Source of the DNA: Crocodylus rhombifer
Lineage: Eukaryota; Chordata; Crocodylia; Crocodylidae
DNA: 64,000 nt
Assembly (NCBI GenBank): GCA_038503035.1
Contig: JAVSML010024426.1
Coordinates: 126,607-190,606 of the forward strand
Direction of reading: 5' to 3'
A program made the position numbers and the translations under genes. Shown in pieces: positions 38,801-50,800 of the stretch. Each line of letters opens with the position of its first letter. The first letter of the stretch is position 1. The notes beneath the pieces were generated by a model. It worked only from the letters and a program-made list of their open reading frames with translations, searched no databases and was not told the DNA's origin.

Positions 38801-41800
38801 ACACCATCTGTTATCATCTCCCTTTAGCCAGTCCATAATCCCCTTGCCTATTTGTACTAATACCCATCTTGTTCAACTTAATTTACAATTTCTCAAGTGG
38901 CACCACTTCAGATGCTTTTCTGGTCCTCTATACTGATGACCTCTATCGCATTCCCTTTGTTTACAAAAGCAGTTATCAGTCAAAAGAAAGACAGGTTAGT
39001 TTGGCAAATTCAAGTTGTATTTTATCTCACTTTCCATTTACTTCATATCCTTATTTTTTCCCGTCAAAATCAGCTCTAAAGCCTTCCATACTACTGAGGT
39101 CACAGATCTGCAGTGCTCAGATCATAAGTGCTTTTTCCATCCCTACTATAGGTACAACATTTGCTACTGTCCAATAATATGGTACCACGGGGAAACCTCA
39201 TTATTTGAAAAATTATAGCTATAAAGAGCTAAATGAGAAAAAATGAAAGAGGCACTGATTTCAGTATTTTAGAAACTTGTTTTCATAGTCTTCTGACATA
39301 TAATACGCTCATTTCTCATAACACGTGTAGCTAGTACATGCAGTACCTTCCAGCTCTTGGATAATAGATATTGCTAAAATGCTACAATACCAATACTGTA
39401 CTTAGGGAAAAGAAGAAATAAGCAATGTCCTTCAAATACTGGATCTTATGTGATGCTGGTGTGCAAAGCTGTAATATATTTACATTACCATGCTCCCTTC
39501 TGCTGCAGAAGAAAGGAGGCTAATTACAGTTGCAAGGGCCATGCGTCATGAGAAGAAGGGGCTGAGCATGCACCATATGACTCCCTGCATCTTCTCACAC
39601 TGCTGTAAATACCACTTGCTTGAAAGTTTGCAGGCGATGAAGGGGCAGGTTAGGCAGCATTAGAAAACATGTGCTTCCCCTTAAGAGCCTAGGGGCAACT
39701 GTTCCAACATCTGGCAGCGCATGTTACTGCGTGGTCAATTATGACGGAAAGAAACACAGAAAGTGGTCCTCATCACAAAGGTTCTGCCACTCTAGACAGG
39801 CTTACAAACATGAACTCTTACCCTCATGGGACATGGCCGGCCTATACCCAGACTATCAGCCGTATGACCAGAGCACATGGAACGATATAAAGGTTATAGA
39901 TGAGGATACCAAGGATATCAGGTACTCCACAAAGGAGAAAAAAGATTCATGGGCTGTGGCTACTAACCGTTCTTTCTTGCTTTTGAACCACTGAGTGCTG
40001 CTCAGCAGTGAGCCATAGGATTTCACTTCTCGCCACGTGACCTAACTGAATACAGCACCTGAATCTATTAGCTTTCTTCCAGGCTGCAGAAGCAAAATCA
40101 GGATTATTCTAGGAAAACAAAATGCAAATTGGGAAACTCCCCACTGAGGGCTAGTATAGTGTGCAGTCATCTTACTTTGAGGATATTTGTATTGGAAAGC
40201 CTAAAAAGGAAGAATAGGAAGGCAGTAACCACAGACAGAGAAAACTCCTTAAGAATTTACTTTGGGGTCATACAATGATAATGTGTCTTTTGTAAAAGAC
40301 AACATACATCTTCCTGCTTAGAGCCATGCCCCTGCCAGAAACATCACAGGCAGTTTAAAAACTACTGAACAACACATATACACGACACATATTTCCCCAG
40401 AAAATCAAAGCAGAAAGAGAAAGCACTGCAAAGCAGTTACACATGGAGAAAATGTTCCTTGTGCATTTATTTCTTTTCTGCATTTCCATTTGTTACAGCA
40501 AATATTTAAACAGGCAACAGAATCTGCTCAGGTTGTTTCTTGCTTGAAGTGAATCCTATAATTAGCACCAGAAACGGTTGCTCTGGAGGGCTGCAATTCA
40601 TCTCAGACATGGGACTGTGGCTTTACCGGTTCTAAACTTTTTGGTTAACAAATTCTTCTCTTTGACATTGAAAGGAAGTAAGTTTGTATCTGCCAAGCTT
40701 CCTTCTTACAAATATCACATCTGTTCCTCACCTACTTAACACTGGTTCAAAACAACAGACCAAGTGATAAAAAGATGCCAGTCGCCCTTGGACAAGGGAC
40801 TTTCTCATTAAACTTGGTCCTGATGGTAGTCAGAAATCGTGAATGCTATCTCCCACTGCTTTGATGACTGAACTTGGAGGAGTTAAGCATTACTTTCAAG
40901 ACATATCACTACTTCCTCACATATACTGTAAGTTTTTTGAGACAAAGCTGTCTTGCTGTGTGCATTACACACAAGCACCAGCACACCCGTCAGCTCATTG
41001 AATAGCAGCGCTGTACCACCCAGCAGGAAAGGATGCTTACTGACACAAGGGGTAAAATCACTGTAAAATACATGGGAAAGGAAAAATGCCTGAATGTCCC
41101 AGAAGCTTTGAAGCTGAGGAAGACGCAAGACTACAACTTTTCCAGGTGAAAGGATAGTAAATAGACTGAACATCAGACTTGGCATGAATCGTGCAGGTTC
41201 ACTATGCTACGAGGTTATGACAGCGAGATGCATACCTGTGTTGTCAGTACATGAAAAACCATTTGTGGCACAATGGCAGAAGTCCTCATGAAAGTGCCAG
41301 ATCAACCAGACAGGTTACAACAGTGATCTGAATGGATTTTTTGTATGACCACAGCGCCTACGAAGCCTAGCCATGAACCAGGATCCTTTATTCTAGGCAC
41401 TGCAAAGAAAACGTAAGAGCATAAAAGGAGCCATACCAGGCTGGACCACAGACCCCTCTAGCTCGGTATCCTGCATCTCACAGGGGCAGAGAGTGGACAC
41501 TAAGGGGAAGAGTATTTATGCAGGACCCGTCCAGCCTCATCTGCCCCCTGTCCCTTGCAGGATCCAGTACCCAGAGGCCAGGGAATTTCTAAGTTGGAGG
41601 TTGTGTTTAATATTCCCCAATGGACTGATCCTGCATGAATGCTCTTTGGTTAAATTATTGCTTTTTACAACAGGTGTGTTAAACCTATGGTCTGTGAGCC
41701 AGATCCAGCCTGTCGGTCAGTGAACTAGCCCCAGCCCCATGCACTGCATGTGATGTGCAGGATGGACCCAGCGCCATGCATGCTGAAGGCAGCACAGGGG

Positions 41801-44800
41801 GATGGAAAGTCAAGGATGCCACATGCTCCACGAGCACTCCACAGGGGTCAGTCCTGGTCCAGCCCTCAGGCCGGCTCAGGAGCGCTCATCTGGCCCACAG
41901 GGCCACTTGAGTTTGACACCCTTGCTCTACAACATCTTGTAGACATAAGTGACTTCCATGAGTGAACTGCACACTTCCTTTTGTCTGCTGCTGCCTGGTA
42001 ATGTGATTGCATGTCCCCTAGTTCAACTACTGTGGGATATTCAGTAGTAAAGCCTTGTTTACTTTCATGCCATTCAGCATTTTATAGACCACCTGTGTCC
42101 AACCATGTAGCCCTGTGGGCTGGATGAGTGACCTGGGGATGGTCTGGGAGGGGTCGGTCTGTAGGTGTGATCCAGGATGCTGGCTCGACCCCACATGCCC
42201 TCTGGCCCAACCCCACACACCCAGATCTGGCTGTGCCGGCCTGGCCTCGTGTGCCCAGATCCAGGCACATGCTGGCATGATTTGGCACACCGAAGCCATG
42301 TGATCTGACCTGCGGGGCTCCCCATTGGTCCAGAAATTTGGCAGTAGGGAAACAGCAATTAACGCCACCACTGCTCTCCCACTGCCAAATTTTCAAACCC
42401 CTGAGGAGCTCCACAGGCTGATGACATGACTCCAGAGGGCAGATCTGGCCCGTGGCCTGAATACCCTTGTTATAGACCTCTCTCACCAGTCATCCCCATC
42501 AATCGCTGTTTCTCTAAAATGAAAAGACTTAGCCTATTTCTCCTTGCACAGAAGCCTCCCCATGCCTAGTCATCTCTGCTGCCCTTCTCTGTGCCTCTTC
42601 TATCTCTGCTACATCCCTTTTGAAAGGGGTGGACTAGAATGATAAAGAACAAAGAATAACAAGACTATCACAAAAAGATTACATCTTATCACAAAAAGAT
42701 TACATCCTATCTAGACAAGAGACAGCACACGGAGACCAGACAGGGAAGTGGGGGAAAACATAAAAAAAAGACAATGCTGACTGTCATGATAAACCAGCAG
42801 CCCAACTATTTTCAAGTGCTTTGCAGGAGTTGGGAAAAGAAAGTTTTAATGAGGGTTTTGAAGGAGTACGATGAGATAGTGTTGTGGATGCCTACAGAAA
42901 GTTTCTCTAGTATGAGAGGCAGCATGGAGAAGGAACATGCTTGAGTATTTAACAAGTGGGCCAAAAAGGCTGCCAACAGCTGACACAGAAATCTGTGAGC
43001 AGCCAGCAAAGAAAAGTTTGTTGGCTAATGCTGATGAGGCAGCTGTAGTATACCAAGGTTTCTAAGTACTGAACTGCTTTCTGTTCCTTGTGTATAGTAT
43101 TCTCTCTCATCTACTTTCTCTTTCTCACCTTTTAGACAGCTAAAATTGCTTTTCATCCATTAGCCTCTACTTGTCTCCCGTACAAACAGAACCTGAGTTA
43201 GTGGCGCAGCATGATGCAGCATGGATCCCTGGCATGAATGCTGCATTAAAAGTGTTACTCATTGTTAACACCCCCTTCTCATAACACCACTTTATGCTAA
43301 ATCCAACCATTTTGCTACAGGAAGGATTTGACATTGTTCACTGGCAAAATGTTAAAAGAGTTTTTCTACCCCCCCCACATTTCTGAGGAAGATGACTTGG
43401 ATTCCTCAATGCTTCTTTTTAGAGTTGGCAAATGTTTGGTATTAGCTGCAACAACTTTCATTAAAAACTCGAGTAAGCAGAGTTAAGGATATCCCTGAAA
43501 AAGTGATCATATAAAACAGTTCACTTTCAGTTTACTGTTAAACATTTCAGTGCCCAAATAACCTGGAAACACGGTGTTTACAGCATAGAACAGCTGACAA
43601 CTTTTTAAAAGTACTAACAGTTTAAATACAGGAGCTCCTCGACAAACACAAAAACTAATTATTTCTTACATTCTACTCAAGAAATGTTCAAAGTGAGACA
43701 TTTCACACCTACTGCCGTGTTAAACATCATACAGATAAGAGTCTAGCCTGCCTGTACCTCCAGGATTATAAGGGCAAATTAAATTCAGAGGATCAGAGAA
43801 TGCTTCATCTGGATGATGGCAAAAGCTAAACAATACTAACATCTCTCCAACACCACCAAAACACATTTCTTAACTGACAGAGCAAAAAAAGTGCCTGAGG
43901 CATCCTGAAAATGTTTAGAATAGTTTATAAAGGTGTTGTTATTTTTCTGTTCCTCTGTTGATGTTTAGAAAGTCCTCTTCAGCAGGAGAAATGGTGATAT
44001 AAACTGACTGTACACACACAGAGTGTTTAGCACACAAAATAAAAATGAAGCAGCAAGCTACTTGATCACTCACTCCTATTACTTAGTGTCTCCAGTAACT
44101 ATACTAGCTACTGGTAACTTGAGTAGACAAATAAGACTATAATTTTCTTAATACCTTTTTTCAGATTCCACGGTCTGCTGCTTTGGCCTGTTTCTCGTGC
44201 TTACTGAGGTTGAATGATTAAGGAGCCTGGGTGGGGGGGAAAGTATATATTTATCTAAACAGCACTCTTTTTAAAAACCTTTCCAGTGTACAGAGCACAC
44301 TAACAAAACACTTCCTGCAAAATAAACATTCGAAACATGTCAGGACATATGTCACACGCAGGCTGAATGCATTTCTCTCAAGGGAACTCAGCAAAACCCA
44401 ATCCTGCTCTCACTGAAGTCAGTAGCAAAGTTCCTAACTCTCATGGTACCTCAGTCTTGTAAACACTGCGTATCCTTTTCATTAAAGCTCTTTAGAAACA
44501 AGGTGCCCCAGCTGATTTTTACCTCAGTGGACACCACCACAATTGTTCTCCATGGATGGAAGCCAGGCTGCTTTCAACACAGAAGCTCAGCCTCGTGCAT
44601 CACAAGTGGCAGAGAGAGGAAACAGTAGGACACAGTGCAGTGAATAAGACAGGGACAAAAAACATATGGGAAGGAAGACTGCAGAAGTGGTTAGGTGGAT
44701 ATGGAGGAAGACAGTGGAGGGCAAGGAAAATGCAGAACTTAGGACGCTGGGCAAGAGAAATGGTAAGGTGGGAGTGAGGTGTTGGGCAGGAGGTTTTAAG

Positions 44801-47800
44801 GCGTAAAAACTAGAGAACTAGGAAGAAGTAAGAAGAGCAATCAGAAGGTAAAATGGGGATGAATAAGATGGGGATGAGTTGAGGCTGGACTCTGTTATCT
44901 TCTGAGGTCCCTTCCAGCCCTAACGTCTATGAAAGATGGTAACTGCCTTCTCCTAAAACCTAGAGAGTCCAGTCCAAACTAGTTAGTGGTCTGCATTTGC
45001 GCGTGCATTTCTAACTTGAAACAATCACCCAAAGAACTGGCAGGACATGCGGGGTCCTTTTAAAGATTTGAAAAACAGAAGGCAAATCAACAAGGGCAAT
45101 TTGTAATCGTAAAATCTTTAAGCAAGTCAAGATATTTAGGGGGCAGACTTACAACTTTTGAATTCTTTGGGGCTAACAATTTTGCACCGCTAGATGCCAT
45201 TAACGTCAATGTGTGCAGGATTAAGCCCAGAGTGCAGGGTTTTTTAAGATACAAAATGGGACTGTAAAATCGTCCTTCTAAAACTGCCTTTATTAGTCAT
45301 CAATTCGAGTAATGTATTAAATACTTCCACTGTGACCCATCCTGGACTGTTAGAGCAGCATTAAGCTAAGCAGTCTCAGCAGTGGGCTAAGTCTTCTAGA
45401 TGCTGCATGTTTATGTAATTACGTAAATCTTATTTAACTAAATGGATCATGCAGGGTCAAACCTGTGAAATAAACAAACGATCTGCATCATGCAGTGCAT
45501 ACTCCCTATAGTTTATCATCAAGGATCCAATTTTTCAGGTCTTCTAACAGCATCAGACAAAAACAGCTATATATAAAGCTGCAATGTTTGCATTATATGA
45601 CATAATAACTATGGAAAAACAAGAAAAACTCCCATTGAAGTAAACGTATTAACTTTAAACCTTAATGTTAAGGAAGCAGGAACTGCACAGGGGTAGTGAT
45701 CCCTGCAAGGTGTCCAAGGTGTTTGATGGGCCTCACCAATGGCACAAGAGATGCAGAGGAATTTGAAAATCAAAGGAGAGATGGACTCAAGTCACATTTC
45801 CTATCTTCACAGATGGCTCTTCCCTTTGCATACCAGTACTGACTTTCTTTACTCCCATGTGGCTTTCCCTGTCTCTTCACTCCTTGGTTCCCATACTGGA
45901 ACCAAGAAATCCACCAAACCAGACTCAATTTCAAGCTAGTATTTCCAAAAAGTACTGCTTAAAGCCATTCAAAAACAAGTCTTCTCGTGAAATACTGTTC
46001 TTTCATACATAGAGATGAAGGCATTTGGAGAGGAGGGGTCAAACATTCCTGAGCTATACTAGAATAACATTTTTTTTGCAAAGAACAAGATGTGAGGTTT
46101 GAGAATTGTAGTTTGGCGAGTCACTGGTGGAGCTGAGGGAAGAATTTAAGCTAATAAACTTCCTAAACTCCAGTTTTGGAAGGGCATCTAATGTTTTGAA
46201 ATGCATACTCTCTCCTTGGGGATAATACTGGATAATCATTTACCTTGAGATCTATTTTTAGTCATTAGGGATCTTATGCCAATTCCTCCAGTCACTTTAT
46301 TTTATTTTGAATAAGCAAATTTCAGTTAATGTTGCTTTTGTTCAACACATTATCATCTTCTGAATTTTAAAGCTCCACAAACACTGGATACCTTGATGCA
46401 CGTCCTGCCGCCCTTGTCCTCTGGAACAGCTTTTCACTGAATGAAGTTCTATAGCTTAATGGTCTCCGTCTGTATTCACATTTCATGTACATCAAACCCA
46501 AAGATGGAAGAAGGAAGCAGAAGAGGTTGATGGGAGAGGATAGGGAAGTCATTAGTACAGCAAGGAGAAAGGAGAGAGTGGACAGACTGCATAGGATTAA
46601 AAGTAAACATGCCAAATGATCAGTTATTGTTAATAAGAACTTACTTCTGCGTGCATACATTTTAGAGAATTTCATGTGATCAGATCAAAGCTATACATTG
46701 AAAGTATTTACATATTTTCAGATTCAAAACCAGAAATATTTCTACTGTAAACATCTAAAGATTATTTATTGCTGTCACAAGAAGGAATTATAAATTGACA
46801 AAATCACAAGCAAAATTAAGGCTAACTTATCGCTTACTAAATGCTACTGACCAAGGAGTGCTGAATTTGTCGCTATATGTTTAGAAGTAAATGTTCTTCT
46901 TGCAAGTTCCAAAGGCATCAGAGGAAAACTTTAACAAATAATAAATAGGAATATGCAAGGACAGAGCCACCTGAGGCAAAAGACAAAACTAAGAACTAAA
47001 TTACCGTATACGGTACAGTAATGGTTATGTTTAACATGTGCAGCTTAATTTAAATACTGAGGTAGTGAATGACTATGTAATTGGGAAATTTATTAAATGT
47101 TTTTCAATCTGTCATATTTATTCAAATTCAAGACAAGCCCTCCTCCTCCCCCCCAAATAGAGGAGGAAAGCCCCTCATTTTGGATTCAAGTACAAGGTTG
47201 TGAGGCAAACCCCAACTCAGGCTCTGGGCTGCAGCTGCTGCCCCCCACCCGTCTGCTGCTGCTTACCCTCAATGGTGGCAGCAGGTAAATATATATGATG
47301 TTTGTCATCAATTTAAAAAAAACCAAACTATTATTAGACAAGTGGCAGCACACTGCAAACAATGCACACTACAACTTCCAAATACTGCCTTTACATGTCT
47401 GTATTTCATATCAGAGAAAGGATTTCAGAGATTTGCCTTTTCTTGGCAACATCTTTGCCAGCCTGCCTCTTAGCAAGGACGGCTCTTCCTTAGATGCTAA
47501 TCTCCTTACTTTAAATCTCTACTACAATAAAACAGCAATGATATACTTAATTACGTTTCTTTTACTACACTTAATTATGTTCCTATCTTCATTATTTTTC
47601 CCATCCCAATGGACATGTCCACATTTTAAATACAATACATGAAACTACAAGTAATTACTGCTGTAGAATCACTCCGAACAATTCACACAGAACTCAGATG
47701 AGGACGGAGCACTGGCACGGTCCTGAAGACAATTTTCCAGCTGCAGTAGCAGGGTATAATGATCTCTTACTGTTTATCTTTCCCCACTGCCTTTTAAGAA

Positions 47801-50800
47801 AAACTGCAGCAGAGCATCTGCAGCAATGTGGAAACTCAGGACTAATGAAAATGGCATTCAGTGGACTGTGGGATGTGTCATCATCTTGTTACATGGATTG
47901 TGATTGCTCAGCAGCAGAGGTCCCTTCCTGCTCATCGCCATTCACCGTCAGTACTGTGCTCCTCTTCCCTGCTCTTCTCCTAACTATGACCACGATCCCC
48001 AGACACCTTCTGGCAAATGACTCTTCTCCTCATCTTCTCCCAAATAGCCCACTAAGAGCAGGGCCTTTGTCAGCCCTTTGCCCCGTCTCACATAAACACC
48101 CTGTGTGCTTTCTTCCATGTTATGCACAGAATACCACCCCTGAAATAATCCTCAAGGCCATTTTCCAGTCCTGGCTCAAATCTCTCCTCAAGAACCCATT
48201 TCATTGCAATGCTCAAGGGAAAATGCCAATTGATGAGGAGAGATAAGAAGTCAGGAAGAACTTGTGATACCTCGGTGGAGGAGAGATAAGAAGTCAGGAT
48301 GAAATTAATGATACCTAGCTTGTTTGCACACATGTTCTGTCATGAGAAAGAAGCATGCTTGAACATGCCATGATCTTTCCTCTATAAAACCTAGAAATAC
48401 ACATTTCAGCAATCTGAAAGGATGTATTATCCTACAAGACCATAGAACTTCGATGAAAACTTCCTTTTTTGTAAAAACAACAGCTGCAAAGAAATAGCAT
48501 TTGCATACTTGTATCTTCATGCTTAAACACTAAGCTGAAATGAATTCATCACATCAGCAATAGTGTTCAAAAATCTTCCAATACCAGATTCCACTACTTC
48601 CAAATAGGGATGTTTTGCTTTGAAAAATAATTACACACCAAGACACATAATGAAAGGGTAGGTTAGCTCCGTAATATATGATATGTTCACTTCAGACTCA
48701 TTTTCTTCTCTTTTAATGACAACATGAACTACAAAAAAAATCCAATCAGCTCCTTGCTCTGCATCATATGTACCACTGTATTTGAGTACTGCTGTTCATC
48801 TATCCAGTAGTTCTATGCAGGCAGACACATGGCACAACTAAAAACATTTTATGAACTACTTCAACTGTTTAACGAGCTTAGTTGCACAAGTCTCTTCTCA
48901 AAGTTATAAGATACCAAGGATTTTAAGATGCACAGCTGTATGTAATCTGATAACCAAAAATAGAGTGCAACTTGTTTAACTGACTACTGAGACACAAAAC
49001 CCAAATACCTGTTTTTTTGCTCCTGCTGTAGTAGCTGAGCTGCTATTTTTCTCAAGTCAGTCACTTCTTTCAGTTCATCTTCTTCCTCTGCCAGCAACTG
49101 TTCTTTCTGAAGCCTGAAAGATGAAACATTAGTTTAGATTAAAATCCTGTTTTTGGCAGATCATGGATATGCATGCACGTTCTGTTACTTGCTTGTTTTA
49201 AGTAAATGGTGATGTTACTCGACTGTAATTGAAAAGACCTTGTTAGAAGTTTTAACTTTTTCTCCCCAACCAAAATTATTTGCATCCATCATAGCACATC
49301 CATCTTACAAACAGGAGTTTTAAAAATATGTCTTTAAGGCTTACTGTTTTTCATCTCCCCATTCTTCATTCGGTTCTATTTTCTGGGATTTCTCAGGATG
49401 CTTTCCTTGTTCCTTATACAGAATGGAAAAAATTAAGAGTTTAGATGTTAATGAATTAAATGTACCATCTAGTTTTTTCCTCTTCTGAAGTTACAGTACC
49501 TTAATGTAAGAGATAAATGGTCCAATTTGTACATCTCCTTGTTCAGGAATTGCTGCATCTTCTGCATTAGGGTCAATATAATCATCCACCTCCTGGTCTA
49601 GTGATGATTGATGGAGATTGGAAAAGAGAATATTAAACAGTTCTCTCAATCTAATGTTACTCCTAAGAAAGAAAGGTACTTGTAACAAAGTCAAAAAAGA
49701 TAATATGGTGAAATCTTGACTTTTGAATGTAGAAAGGATCTCCAAGACACCTATTTCTTTCTCATTGTGCATTTTCTGACTTGATCTTTATAATTTTATT
49801 ACAATGATGTTTGAAATGATGAACATATAGATGTACTACACCATCATACGAGATTATGAAGTGCCTCACTGACATGATCTGTGCCCTGACCAAACAAGAA
49901 TTTAAGCACATTACAACAACACACATGCCATAGGCCTTACCTTTCTGTGAGTCGTGTTTATTTCCTATTAAATGATTGTCGTTTCTTAAAGTCTGTTCCC
50001 TTGTTGATTCTGATACCTGAGAGTGAAGGCTGATTGTATCATCATCAGATGGCTGTAAAAACAGGGACAACTCAAACATAACTTCCATGTTCATTACTTA
50101 TTTCACTGCATGTTTTATTTTGATAAACCATAAACTACAGTAAGGAATCTGTCCTTAATGACCCTCAAATGAAATTAGATTTAAGGAAAAAAAAACCTAA
50201 CAATGAATGCAACAATGAATGCTTAAGTTGCTCGGCTTCATTTGCAAATCAGCATTTCTCATTCGCAGAACACTTGCAGCCCAATGCTCTTGACAGAGTA
50301 AAATGTGCACCTGTGAAAGCAGCAGTTCCTGAAACACCCAACTATTTTTCCTTCCAAATGCTCACTCGGCACCACCCAGTTTTTCGAGTCTTCGTGACCA
50401 CTTTCCTCCTTAGTTTTCTCTTGACACAACCTTATGATATTTCCATTTTCATGAACAGTCTAATTATGTCTCGGTCCAGGGGTCAGCACCCATGGCTCAT
50501 AGGCTGGATCCAACCTACAAAGTGACTGGATCTGGCCCACTGGGGACAGGAATCGCTGCCATACATTGTAGAGGTGGCAGCAGGGGCTTGGGTGCTGCAC
50601 AGGGGAGCAGTGGCCTGCAGTGGAAGCCTGCTGCTCTAAAAGGTTGCCAACCCCTGCTCAAGTCTCCTTTAACCTGGATTTTAAGCATTTTAATAATCTT
50701 CATTTAGTCCCATTTTCACAATGTTCTTGTGTTTAATTTTAATACTGCTGTTACACAAACTACAGCTGGCTAAACTCCAGAAGTATACAGCTACATGAGC

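Larger units (their letters stand above)
41415..42640 (-). repeat. CR1 LINE broken by two hAT-type insertions
   Basis: Three antisense CR1 segments, 41415-41670, 41925-42089 and 42470-42640, read in order once the two inserts are set aside. Marks: 'aaaggagccataccaggctg', 'agctcggtatcctgcatctc', 'gttgcccttctct'-type text near 42570 and 'cttttgaaaggggtggacta'. Confidence 0.85.
33551..44154 (-). other. LRCH2 intron 12 (10.6 kb)
   Basis: The largest intron wholly inside the window. It is dominated by antisense CR1 copies and hAT-type insertions described separately. 33551-35560 and 39220-41414 look mostly unique. 42641-44154 holds a 21-bp tandem duplication near 42666 and nothing else recognised. 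Confidence 0.7.
44227..49008 (-). other. LRCH2 intron 11 (4.8 kb)
   Basis: Contains the CR1 tail at 44884-44938, a probable L2-derived stretch at 48085-48215 ('cctggctcaaatctctcctc'), and the 43-bp duplication at 48235-48318. Otherwise unique-looking. A 182-codon plus-strand frame at 47698-48246 ends within the L2-like part. Confidence 0.6.

Noticed and set aside
47698..48246. 182-codon plus-strand frame
   Set aside because: Its end falls in an L2-like remnant (phrase like FQSWLKSLLKNPF), the rest is unsupported.
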